This document shows, in pieces, positions 15,728 through 23,067 of a stretch of DNA of 35,091 bases. The notes under the pieces are model-generated. The model was not told the origin of the DNA. It searched no databases and saw only the letters and a list, made by a program, of their open reading frames with translations. The translations under genes were made by a program, and so were the position numbers. The DNA is from Bacteroidales bacterium (GTDB taxonomy: Bacteria; Bacteroidota; Bacteroidia; Bacteroidales; VadinHA17), in assembly GCA_025358455.1 (NCBI GenBank), contig JANYJP010000086.1, forward strand, positions 1 to 35,091, read 5' to 3'. The stretch's first letter is position 1, and the number at the start of each line of letters is the position of its first letter.

Positions 15728-15752
15728 TTATCGTGTGAATCAGATATTTTTG
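15723..15752 (+). promoter_or_regulatory. Promoter of corA
   Basis: TTTG at 15723-15726 and TATTTTTG at 15745-15752 with an 18-base spacer, slightly shorter than the usual 19-21. Transcription would start about 55 bases before the ATG at 15812. Confidence 0.5.
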
Positions 15753-15811
15753 TAGTAATTTGGAATCGGTTTAATTCCATATACATTTATATCTCTTTAA
15801 TTAATAAGGTC

Positions 15812-16849
15812 ATGTCAGTATCAAAATTCTATCATTTTACCTTAAACGGATCATTTTACGGCCTTGGTAATCTTGAAGAAGCGATAGTCGCATCGAGGGA
15901 AGACGGGTTTGTCTGGTTCAATTTTTTTAAACCCTCAAAGCAGGATCTGAACGCCCTGATTGATACTATTGGAATTCATCCATTATCTGTTGAGGACTGT
16001 TTTGATGAAAATCAGGTTCCCAAGATTGAGTATTTTCAAAATAACACATTTATTATTTTCAATGGATTTACATACACGGGGAAGGAACTCTTTGTGGATG
16101 AGATCAACCTTTTCATCGGTAAAAAATTTCTTATAACAGTCAGCGGAAATCATTCAGGAACAAGGGAACCCTTAAATGATATTGCCGGAGTCCTTGAAAA
16201 CGGGCAATTGAATTCCAAAGAAGGTCCTGATTTCCTGATGCATATTGTACTGGATTATCTTGTTGATCAGAAGTATAAGGCATTTGATGACATGGAGGAC
16301 GAACTGGAGATGGCAGAAGAATTATTACTGAGCGATGTTGAATCGTTTCAGCCTCAGAAGCTGATCCGATTAAGGAAAGATCTGCTGAACCTGAGGAAGA
16401 GTCTTTATCATGAAAGGGAAATTCTGGTCAAGATTTGCAGGAAGGACTGCCCTTATGTATCTGACAATGCTATAGTACATTACCGTGATATTTATGACCA
16501 TCTGGCTAAATTCTTTGAACTAACCGAGACTTACCGTGAAATTGAAACAAGTTTAATGGAGTTGTATACATCGCTTCTTAATAATCTGATGACCAAGATG
16601 TCAAACGACACAAATTCATCTGTGAGACGTCTTACGCTGATCGCCACCATATTTATGCCCTTAACATTGCTTGCCAGCATAGGGGGTATGTCAGAATGGT
16701 CAATGATTACAGGTCCGTCCAATTGGAGGACCAGCTACCCTCTGTTTATACTGGCTATGATAATTATAGGAATAGTAAATTACGTTTTGATCATCAGGGT
16801 TGAAAGAAAAAGAGGTTCTAAAAAAGATAAGACTTATGGTTCTTATTAA
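15812..16849 (+). CDS. corA: CorA-family divalent cation transporter with GMS instead of GMN
   Basis: 345 aa. The soluble N-terminal funnel domain runs to about residue 240 (HPLSVEDCFDENQVPKIE is the family's conserved early motif). The long stalk helix is around DKYKAFDDMEDELE to LRKDLLNLRKSLYHERE. Two C-terminal membrane helices follow: TLIATIFMPLTLLASIGG and PLFILAMIIIGIVNYVLIIRV. The pore-mouth signature that is GMN in classical CorA reads GMS here (residues 292-294, in IGGMSEWSMITG). The family is pentameric in the inner membrane and moves Mg2+, Co2+ or Zn2+. The GMS form makes the ion preference uncertain. The rest of the protein looks intact. It is a single gene, convergent with the PAP2-like gene. 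Confidence 0.9.
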   Translation: MSVSKFYHFTLNGSFYGLGNLEEAIVASREDGFVWFNFFKPSKQDLNALIDTIGIHPLSVEDCFDENQVPKIEYFQNNTFIIFNGFTYTGKELFVDEINLFIGKKFLITVSGNHSGTREPLNDIAGVLENGQLNSKEGPDFLMHIVLDYLVDQKYKAFDDMEDELEMAEELLLSDVESFQPQKLIRLRKDLLNLRKSLYHEREILVKICRKDCPYVSDNAIVHYRDIYDHLAKFFELTETYREIETSLMELYTSLLNNLMTKMSNDTNSSVRRLTLIATIFMPLTLLASIGGMSEWSMITGPSNWRTSYPLFILAMIIIGIVNYVLIIRVERKRGSKKDKTYGSY

Positions 16850-16890
16850 ATCTCTACCGGGACCCCTGCGCACCAGCTAAACCTAAATAT

Positions 16891-17598
16891 TTAACTGACA
16901 ACTTTAAGCTTTTCAGGTTCCCTGTAGTTTCCGAGATTAAACATTGAAAGATGTTTTTCACCAAACGACCTGATTGCATATGAGAAGAACAGGCCTGAGA
17001 GAATGTCAATGCTATAGTGACCCCTGGCCAGGAATAATGCAGTTATAACTACCACGAGGCAAATGAATATGAGCCATTTATAACTTTTATCCTTCACAAG
17101 TAAAAACAGCAGAAACACATTACCTGCATGACCGGAGGGATATACGCCGAGCTCATATTTTGAAAATCCATTAAACAATGAATCAGAGCCTGCAAACATA
17201 GGCGGGTTGCCAAAAGGCGTTAAAACGATAAATATTCCTCTGACAATGTAGAACATCCCGGTCATCAATAAGAATAAAGGGATGCGATTATAATCTTTTT
17301 TATGTACAAAATATACCAGGACCAGAAAGATCGGAACCAGGCAGAAGATATCATAAACAAGAGACACATTTATTAATGGAATATTATCAAGAATTAAGTC
17401 CGAGAGCATGGGTAATGTTTTCCCTTCACTCATATAATTATGAAGGTATGTTTCTGAGGCGAAGTTCAGTGCTGCCCCGGCGACCACCGAAAGGAGGCCA
17501 ATGTATAAATATTTGCTTTTGAGTATAGGGATCAGAGAATGGGAAATCTCAGAAATAAATAGCAAAAGCTTGTTTTTCTCTTTTTGATTCTGACTCAT
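16891..17598 (-). CDS. PAP2-like membrane enzyme (sphingomyelin-synthase-like PAP2_C type)
   Basis: 235 aa with about six hydrophobic segments (near 31-48, 78-98, 107-127, 158-168, 175-191 and 199-208). The conserved elements are YPSGHAGNVFLL (His157) and ARGHYSIDILSG (His194, Asp198). These match the two histidines and aspartate of the sphingomyelin-synthase-like branch of lipid phosphatases/phosphotransferases (PAP2_C). The classical KxxxxxxRP motif of soluble-facing PAP2 enzymes is not seen. A role in lipid head-group transfer or removal at the membrane is likely; sphingolipid head-group synthesis is possible but is inference. TATCTTTG at 17669-17662 on the minus strand is a promoter candidate, so it probably is not part of the cytochrome operon upstream. 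Confidence 0.75.
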   Translation of the reverse strand: MSQNQKEKNKLLLFISEISHSLIPILKSKYLYIGLLSVVAGAALNFASETYLHNYMSEGKTLPMLSDLILDNIPLINVSLVYDIFCLVPIFLVLVYFVHKKDYNRIPLFLLMTGMFYIVRGIFIVLTPFGNPPMFAGSDSLFNGFSKYELGVYPSGHAGNVFLLFLLVKDKSYKWLIFICLVVVITALFLARGHYSIDILSGLFFSYAIRSFGEKHLSMFNLGNYREPEKLKVVS

Positions 17599-17709
17599 AT
17601 ACCTTTAGTATAATTATATTTCAAAATATTTCCGGCCAACCGGTATTAAGATAATGCAGGGCAAAGATAAAAATTTTAGTTAAAAATGCAGGCCTGTAAA
17701 TTGTGACGG

Positions 17710-17916
17710 TTAAATTGACATTTCATTATAAGTTCTGAGTATTTCTTCACGGTACTCTTCCGGAGCTTCAATATAACCCCAGCCCGACTGGGTTTGCCAC
17801 AAACCATCATAAGCCGAATCGTGATATGAACGAATAAAGTGTGGAATTTGCTTATCAGTCAGTATTTCATCAAGAAGCATTGCCTCAATTTCATTACCCA
17901 ATAACAGTATTTTCAT
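17710..17916 (-). CDS. DUF2007-type small protein
   Basis: 68 aa. MKILLLGNEIEAMLLDEILTDKQIPH followed by DSAYDGLWQTQSGWGYIEAPEEYREEI matches the layout of DUF2007 proteins: an alpha/beta fold with a conserved D..YDG and GWG region, annotated as putative signal-transducing proteins without a proven role. The start codon overlaps the stop of the preceding OB-fold gene by four bases (ATGA), so translation is coupled. It is the last gene of the six-gene cytochrome run. It may bind a ligand or peptide; no catalytic residues are evident. Confidence 0.75.
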   Translation of the reverse strand: MKILLLGNEIEAMLLDEILTDKQIPHFIRSYHDSAYDGLWQTQSGWGYIEAPEEYREEILRTYNEMSI

Positions 17917-18332
17917 TTTATGACCGCACAGTTATTAAGCAGAACATCCATAAGAAAACCGGAGCATACTCCCCTGACCGTTATTTCATCTCCGGTCCTG
18001 AACTTTGAAGGATCAGTTATTGCAGGGAATGTGCATATAACTGAAGAAAGGTCACTTCCGGTAACGAGAGAAATATTTACGATATTATTTTCAAGAGATT
18101 TTACTGAGGCAATTTTACCACTAATCTCAATTATCTTATTTGTGTACTTACCTGTGGCTAATGTCTCATTATCTTCAAATGCCTTCTGAAGCAGAGTAGC
18201 TGTAATGACGAAATCGGGTTTGGCTTTTGCCATGTCAATATGTTTCAGATTAAACATATAAAGCGCAGCCAGAATTGCCGCAAGGACAATAAAAATTACG
18301 ACGAATAAGGCGACTTTGATGTAGGGTTTCAT
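17913..18332 (-). CDS. Membrane-anchored OB-fold (tRNA_anti-like) protein
   Basis: 139 aa. One N-terminal membrane segment (residues 6-27, VALFVVIFIVLAAILAALYM) is followed by a soluble domain of about 105 residues: ATLLQKAFEDNETLATGKY, then IIEISGKIASV, IVNISLV, and FRTGDEITVRGVCSGFLMDVLLNNC. This pattern is that of the tRNA_anti-like OB fold seen in uncharacterised envelope proteins; there is no evidence that it binds tRNA. It starts 5 bases after the YceI stop codon and overlaps the DUF2007 gene, so it belongs to the same transcript. In this setting it may assist assembly or ligand handling by the YceI/cytochrome proteins, which is inference. Confidence 0.7.
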   Translation of the reverse strand: MKPYIKVALFVVIFIVLAAILAALYMFNLKHIDMAKAKPDFVITATLLQKAFEDNETLATGKYTNKIIEISGKIASVKSLENNIVNISLVTGSDLSSVICTFPAITDPSKFRTGDEITVRGVCSGFLMDVLLNNCAVIK

Positions 18333-18337
18333 GTCTT

Positions 18338-18892
18338 TTATTTATTCTCAACCGGGGCATATTTCATATTTACAGTCACCTCCATGCTCTTATCGAACTT
18401 ATCCCTGACCACACCTGGGATCGTAATTTTATAGTCTTCAGGTATTATTTTGAACTTTGAACTTGCATTTATTCCACCTGTAACCACTTCGATAGTACCC
18501 TTTGTGCTGATTTTGTTTGTTGCATTATGTATGGTAAGATCCCCTTCAACAGTAACCTCATAAACTCCGTTTTTGGTAAAGTTTACTGATGCAGGATTAG
18601 TGATTTTTCCTTTAAAACTTGCTTTTGGAATTTTATCCGACTCCATGTAATTTTCATTGAAATGTTCCTCCATAAGAGCTCTGTCGAAATGGAATGATTT
18701 GATAAGCGCCTGGAAAACCATATCGCCGGTAGAGATGTCGAGTACTCCTGCAACCTGGTTGTTATCAGCTTTAATATCTTCCATTGGCGTATGTGAGAAA
18801 AAGCCGATATAACCATTTTTGGTCATGTATTTCTGGGCATTGCCTGCAAGGAACAGAAAGGAGAGGATGAAAATAAATGTAAGTCTTTTCAT
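18338..18892 (-). CDS. YceI-family periplasmic lipid-binding protein
   Basis: 184 aa with a cleavable signal peptide (about 1-19, FLAGNAQ). The mature part is a YceI lipocalin-like barrel: GYIGFFSHTPMEDIKADNNQVAGVLD, FHFDRALMEEHFNENYMESDKIPKASF, then EVTVEGDLTIHNATNKI and a closing ITIPGVVRDKFDKSMEVTVNM. YceI proteins bind long isoprenoid or related lipids in the periplasm. Located between a DUF5777 barrel and an OB-fold protein in a cytochrome gene run, it could carry quinone-like or other lipid cofactors; this is a suggestion from context only. The gap to the DUF5777 gene is 55 bases. Confidence 0.88.
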   Translation of the reverse strand: MKRLTFIFILSFLFLAGNAQKYMTKNGYIGFFSHTPMEDIKADNNQVAGVLDISTGDMVFQALIKSFHFDRALMEEHFNENYMESDKIPKASFKGKITNPASVNFTKNGVYEVTVEGDLTIHNATNKISTKGTIEVVTGGINASSKFKIIPEDYKITIPGVVRDKFDKSMEVTVNMKYAPVENK

Positions 18893-18947
18893 AAATATAT
18901 TATTGTTTAACGTTTAACAGGCACTAGAAAAAAAAGTTCATTGTTGC

Positions 18948-19853
18948 TTAATTAGCAACAGGTTTTTTCTCTTTCTTTAATGTAAATACACGTGAGATAT
19001 TAAATCCGAAATGAATATCTCCCTTCGCCCAGGAACCGGTTGTTTCACCTATAATTCCTTTTTCGATCATAGCGACGGAATTGGTGAAAAACAACTGGAA
19101 CACATGCCCGCCGGTCTCTATATCGAATCCAAGAGATAGTGGATTATAAACCTGCTGGCTAAGATAGGTTTTTGGATTTACCAGGTAATAATACTCAGCA
19201 TTAAAACTTATCCTTTTTGAGAGTTTTATTCTTCCTCCGGCGCCAATCGACATAAGATCGTTGGGGTCAAATTCGGTTGCAACGAGGTTCCTGTGGATAT
19301 ATGTTGGAGTAAGCTGAAAAGAAAATGACTGATTGAATTTACGGGCAATAAGTATCTGTGCTACATATGCCAAACGCGACGAAAAATAGTTGGTTCTGGC
19401 CGGATCGGTAAATTTTAACGACTTAAGGGCAACAGACGAAAACACCGACAAAGATAAGGGCATTACTTTCGCTCCGGTCGATTGTCGCAGCACAGAAAAT
19501 TTTGCAAATCCGTCAAAAGTCTTTTCATAAGATCCTCTTCCGACGCCAATCATGAGCCAATTCGTTATTCCATATTCAAGGCCAAGACGAACATTAGTAA
19601 ACTGGTCAAGACCAAAAAAATTATAAGCGCCGGAATTGATTGCCCCAAAACGATGTGATATCCGCACGTCGAGTTGTCCGGCAGGCATTCTTTCTATCGA
19701 ATGTCCATTCAATACCCGGGTAGACTTGAAGGTGGCAGTTGTATAGTTTATTTCTTTGGGAGAATTTTGGTCCAGCAGATTCATCAGATCATCCTGAGCA
19801 AAAATTCCGGCAGGAATAAGGATGAGAAGAATAATAAGAGGTAATCTTTTCAT
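18948..19853 (-). CDS. DUF5777 family outer-membrane beta-barrel protein
   Basis: 301 aa. Signal peptide about 1-19 (GIFAQ). A conserved early segment follows (NSPKEINYTTATFKSTRVLNGHS, positions about 30-53). The remainder alternates polar and hydrophobic residues in short strands typical of an outer-membrane barrel: QLDVRISHRFGAIN, TNVRLGLEYGITNWLMIGVGRG, SFSFQLTPTYIHRNL, ISFNAEYYYLV. This is the DUF5777 family, found beside YceI and c-type cytochromes in Bacteroidota. It starts 23 bases after the stop of the small cytochrome. A pore or scaffold for surface electron transfer is an attractive but unproven role. Confidence 0.8.
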   Translation of the reverse strand: MKRLPLIILLILIPAGIFAQDDLMNLLDQNSPKEINYTTATFKSTRVLNGHSIERMPAGQLDVRISHRFGAINSGAYNFFGLDQFTNVRLGLEYGITNWLMIGVGRGSYEKTFDGFAKFSVLRQSTGAKVMPLSLSVFSSVALKSLKFTDPARTNYFSSRLAYVAQILIARKFNQSFSFQLTPTYIHRNLVATEFDPNDLMSIGAGGRIKLSKRISFNAEYYYLVNPKTYLSQQVYNPLSLGFDIETGGHVFQLFFTNSVAMIEKGIIGETTGSWAKGDIHFGFNISRVFTLKKEKKPVAN

Positions 19854-19876
19854 ATAGATGGGATTAGAGTATCAAA

Positions 19877-20263
19877 TCAATTATTCAGCATGCCTTTTCT
19901 GACCCAGATATCAAGCTGAGTTATGGAACAGGCGCTAATTGAGCCTCCATTCTTTGGCATTGGAGAAATGGATCCGGTATGTTTCACTGATGTGGTTATT
20001 TGTGCTGATTGTGCCACAACATCAGTATAATTCTGAAGAGCAATATTATTCCCTTGAGAAGCTGCGGTGGTATTTGAATGGCATGAATAACAATTATTAT
20101 TCAGAATAGTAACAATCGTTATGCTGAATGTAACATTGTTTGTATCGCAGGCGGAGCTGAGTGTCGGATATAATGCTTCTTCATTGTCATAATAGCAGGA
20201 GACGAAAAACAATGAAAATATGGTTATAATTGCCAGAGAAATGAATAATCGCTTCATATTCAT
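19877..20263 (-). CDS. Monohaem c-type cytochrome lipoprotein
   Basis: 128 aa. An N-terminal signal (MKRLFISLAIITIFSLFF) ends in the lipobox FFVSC (Cys23). The haem-binding motif CYSCH follows NNN at about residue 60. SPMPKNGG, with a probable distal methionine, comes further on, and the protein ends CSITQLDIWVRKGMLNN. This tail closely resembles the end of the neighbouring triple-motif cytochrome (CRIRQFDIWVKNGSLNN), so the two are paralogous at domain level. It should be exported, receive haem covalently, and stay lipid-anchored. Its start lies 7 bases after the stop of the larger cytochrome gene. Confidence 0.85.
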   Translation of the reverse strand: MNMKRLFISLAIITIFSLFFVSCYYDNEEALYPTLSSACDTNNVTFSITIVTILNNNCYSCHSNTTAASQGNNIALQNYTDVVAQSAQITTSVKHTGSISPMPKNGGSISACSITQLDIWVRKGMLNN

Positions 20264-20270
20264 AATATTA

Positions 20271-21254
20271 CTAATTGTTTAAAGAACCGTTCTTAACCCA
20301 GATATCAAATTGTCTAATCCGGCAGGCGGAGAAAGAACTTCCTTTAGGCATTATTGGCACACCATTTCCTCTGAGAGAATTCATAAGACTTCCGTTTAAT
20401 GCTATGGTCTGAACATTTGCATAGTTTGCAATTGCAATTCCTCCTCCGGAAGATGTTCCGGTATGGCATCCTGTACATGTAGACTGAATTATTGGCCATA
20501 TGGTTCCTGAAAATGTGACAGGATTAATAGTATCGCACACCTCTCCGCAATTCTCATTCAGAGCGCCGTAACTTATCCATTTGGCTATTGAATCAGTTTC
20601 TGCAACAGATAGCTGAGGACTGCCGGCTGGCGGCATTTTTGATTCGCCTGATGCAAGTGTAATCACTCTGTATAAACTGCTTTGTGACGGATTCCCGGGA
20701 GAAACTGAACTCCTGATGCTGGCATAAGTCGTATAACTTGCCTTTTCGCTATTAGCTGTCGCATCATGGCATCCTGTTGTAGCACAACGGGAAAGAATCA
20801 CCGGGAGGATATCGCGGGTGAAACATGCACGGGCTACGAAAGGAGTGTTGCCTCCATTCCCTGTACTTTGCGAACAGGTAGTATTCTGTGCTCCCTGTTC
20901 GATCCACAATCTTATTATTGTCCTGTTCTGAATAGAAAGAGGCTGCTTTGGAGGCATCATATTTTCTCCGGCTTTTGCAACAATAGCTGTGTATAGTCTG
21001 CTTCCATTGGGATTCCCTGCAGAAACTCCCCGGCTTATGTCATCGTAGTTATTAAGAATTAATCTTGTTTCGCCCTGCCCGTCATGGCACCCTGCCATTG
21101 CACAACTGTTAGTAAATATCGGAAGAACATCCCCTTCAAAACATATTTCAGGAAAGTTTGCTATTTTGGCATCATGGGAACAGGATATGAACCATAAAAC
21201 TGATGAGAGGATAATTAGTGATGCAAGAAGTACATAAATTTTGTCAGGCTTCAT
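20271..21254 (-). CDS. Three-haem c-type cytochrome lipoprotein
   Basis: 327 aa from the ATG at 21254 (MKPDKIYVLLASLII), with the lipobox WFISC (Cys25). Three similar domains each carry a haem motif and a downstream methionine: CAMAGCH with MMPP, CATTGCH with KMPP, and CTGCH with MPKG. The first two are the wider CX4CH form, the third CX2CH. The pattern is that of planctomycete-type and related cytochrome domains. Longer starts at 21290 (TTG) and 21275 are unlikely because a TATTTTTG promoter element lies at 21295-21288, at the first of these. It is first in a tightly spaced run: monohaem cytochrome, DUF5777 barrel, YceI, OB-fold and DUF2007. It is probably an electron carrier in the envelope. 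Confidence 0.88.
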   Translation of the reverse strand: MKPDKIYVLLASLIILSSVLWFISCSHDAKIANFPEICFEGDVLPIFTNSCAMAGCHDGQGETRLILNNYDDISRGVSAGNPNGSRLYTAIVAKAGENMMPPKQPLSIQNRTIIRLWIEQGAQNTTCSQSTGNGGNTPFVARACFTRDILPVILSRCATTGCHDATANSEKASYTTYASIRSSVSPGNPSQSSLYRVITLASGESKMPPAGSPQLSVAETDSIAKWISYGALNENCGEVCDTINPVTFSGTIWPIIQSTCTGCHTGTSSGGGIAIANYANVQTIALNGSLMNSLRGNGVPIMPKGSSFSACRIRQFDIWVKNGSLNN

Positions 21255-21287
21255 CCTTAAGTTGTTTGTTAACATTCTGTAATTTAG

Positions 21288-21295
21288 CAAAAATA
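21288..21295 (-). promoter_or_regulatory. -7 element of the cytochrome operon
   Basis: TATTTTTG on the minus strand, ending 34 bases before the ATG at 21254 and immediately downstream of the Nudix stop codon (21298). It implies separate transcription of the cytochrome run and decides the start of the triple-haem gene. Confidence 0.55.
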
Positions 21296-21297
21296 CT

Positions 21298-21801
21298 TTA
21301 TTTTTTTATACCAAACTCATATTCAAAATTCGGAGTAAATATATCATGTCCAAGATTCTCTTTAATTTCCTCTAAAGACCAGAATCTGCCTTCTTCAATT
21401 TCATCCATATTGATGACAGGGACTTCATCAGTAACTGTCGAGAAGGAATTAACCAGTTCTCTTTCATACGGCGATTCCCAGACATATTTTCCTGAAAACG
21501 CGGGAATAAAATTCTTTAGTCCAAGCTCTTCAGAGGCTTCCCTTTTGAGAGCATCTTCTACTGATTCTCCGGGGTTGATATGACCACCTACCGAAGTATC
21601 CCATTTGCCTGGCTGTATGTCTTTAGTAATGGCTCTTTTCTGCAGAAACAGCTCGCCTTTGCTGTTATAAAGACAGAGATGAACAACAGGATGCAGGAGA
21701 CGACTCTTACCATCGTGACAGACATTTCGCGGGGCTTCACCTATTGTATTGCCTTCTTCATCAACAATAGGGAACCATTCTGTAGGGTTATTTATCTTCA
21801 T
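21298..21801 (-). CDS. Nudix hydrolase, isopentenyl-diphosphate-isomerase-like branch
   Basis: 167 aa. The full Nudix box lies at residues 73-95, from GHINPGES through ALKREASEELGL, matching GX5EX7REUXEEXGU. The opening WFPIVDEEGNTIGEAPRNVCHDG and HPVVHLCLYNSKGELFLQKRA are typical of the branch that includes IDI-like and YfcD-like enzymes, often annotated as NUDIX domain-containing with no fixed substrate. The motif residues needed for Mg2+-dependent pyrophosphate hydrolysis are intact. The gene ends 3 bases before the promoter element of the cytochrome run. Whether it is an isomerase or a housecleaning hydrolase cannot be settled here. Confidence 0.88.
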   Translation of the reverse strand: MKINNPTEWFPIVDEEGNTIGEAPRNVCHDGKSRLLHPVVHLCLYNSKGELFLQKRAITKDIQPGKWDTSVGGHINPGESVEDALKREASEELGLKNFIPAFSGKYVWESPYERELVNSFSTVTDEVPVINMDEIEEGRFWSLEEIKENLGHDIFTPNFEYEFGIKK

Positions 21802-21870
21802 TACACCATGGAAAGTAGATTGTTTTTAAGTGTCGCCTTGTGGGATTGGGGCAAAAAGCAGATTGGGTTC

Positions 21871-22773
21871 CTATGGAGTAACCATCTCCGTCCTTAACGT
21901 ATTGATGTAATCGCGGATTTTATTCAGAGTTTCGATAGTGACATTCATTTCACTACCGGTTGAACGGAAGACCTGTTTTGCCGTATCAATTTCAAGGTCT
22001 CCTTTTTTGAAGTAGATATCGAAGCTGTCGAAATAGTTTTTGAGATATTTAAGTTTTTTTGAATAGTAAACAACCACGGGGTCATCGTAATAATTCTTCA
22101 TGAAGCTAAGAAGAGTTGTCAGAGTATATTTCTGTTCTGCAATCTTTTGTACTACTTCCGTATCCGGTTTTGCGGGATCATAAACCAGCTGGGTAGCAAT
22201 AAACATCGCTTCAACCCATCCTCCCATTATCATAAGTCCTGCAGTACTTTCCCTTCCGCTCTCGCGGAGGTGATTTTCCATTTTGTTATAGACATCGTTC
22301 ATAAGAGCCATAATAGTATCCGGTTCTCCAATATCGCCCTGGAGTTTCCTGATAGGATCAGTAAGGTAATTGTCAGGGATGCCAAGTTTGCTGCTCATAT
22401 CGCGGATTGTCATAACATAGTCGACCATCTCCTGGCCAACACCAAACATTTTAAGATATCCAAAATCAACTCCATAAATACCGGTATTGATTGAAGCTTT
22501 GGAACTGCTCAGGTACTGGTTTCTTCTTGATGTTGGGTTTAATGCAGCGTTATCGTGAGGTATTCCAAGGCGGTTAAAGATTTCACATACCTCAACAGGT
22601 GTAAGAATCCCGTAAAAAATCTCATTTTTTGAAACCGGGTTTTTTGTATTTGCCGAATCGGAATTATAAGAAGAAAAGAGAGGTTTAAATATATCTTTCT
22701 CCTTAGGTCCCGGTTTGCAGGAAAAAGCAGATACTAATAAAATGATTATCAGACAGGAGAAGAGGTTTTTCAT
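21871..22773 (-). CDS. Conserved lipoprotein of unknown function
   Basis: 300 aa. Signal and lipobox MKNLFSCLIIILLVSAFSC place a lipidated Cys at residue 19. The mature protein is mostly helical with no enzyme motif that I recognise. Notable segments are GILTPVEVCEIFNRLGIPHDN, GVDFGYLKMFGVGQEMVDYV, GLMIMGGWVEAMFIATQL and a C-terminal helix ending RDYINTLRTEMVTP. It resembles uncharacterised helical lipoproteins of Bacteroidota. TAAATTTG at 22800-22793 on the minus strand is the likely -7 element, giving a leader of about 20 bases. The Nudix gene follows 69 bases downstream and might share the transcript. Confidence 0.7.
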   Translation of the reverse strand: MKNLFSCLIIILLVSAFSCKPGPKEKDIFKPLFSSYNSDSANTKNPVSKNEIFYGILTPVEVCEIFNRLGIPHDNAALNPTSRRNQYLSSSKASINTGIYGVDFGYLKMFGVGQEMVDYVMTIRDMSSKLGIPDNYLTDPIRKLQGDIGEPDTIMALMNDVYNKMENHLRESGRESTAGLMIMGGWVEAMFIATQLVYDPAKPDTEVVQKIAEQKYTLTTLLSFMKNYYDDPVVVYYSKKLKYLKNYFDSFDIYFKKGDLEIDTAKQVFRSTGSEMNVTIETLNKIRDYINTLRTEMVTP

Positions 22774-22911
22774 AAGATCAATATTAGTAATTCAAATTTA
22801 CTAATAAATCTGAATAGAGTAAGATAGAAATGATAAATTCCACTTTTAAACCGGATCTCATGTTCTAACATAGCGACAGTGCAAGTAAGATAGTTCCGTG
22901 ATGGGATTGGG

Positions 22912-23040
22912 GGATTGCTTCGTCTCCGCCCACTGGCGGATCCTCGCGATGACAGTGCACTATATTAGAATACGTGTAGACCGAACATGATAAAAAAGGC
23001 GGTCATTGCGAGTCCGGCATAGCCGGACGAAGCAATCTCC
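22912..23040 (+). repeat. MITE-like element, copy 1
   Basis: Inverted arms 22912-22953 (GGATTGCTTCGTCTCC to ATGAC) and 23002-23040 (GTCATTGCGAG to CGAAGCAATCTCC) around a 48-bp spacer. The whole element recurs in the opposite orientation at 29912-30039. Each arm contains its own small palindrome (CCGCCCACTGGCGG and CCGGCATAGCCGG). It lies between the lipoprotein and dnaG and encodes no protein. Confidence 0.75.
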
Positions 23041-23067
23041 CGGAGAAGAGGGTACTCCTGATACTAA

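Noticed and set aside
22774-23067. Non-coding RNA gene suggested by strong stem-loop potential
   Set aside because: The pairing is explained by the inverted arms of a dispersed element that also occurs at 29912-30039. No promoter or terminator frames it.
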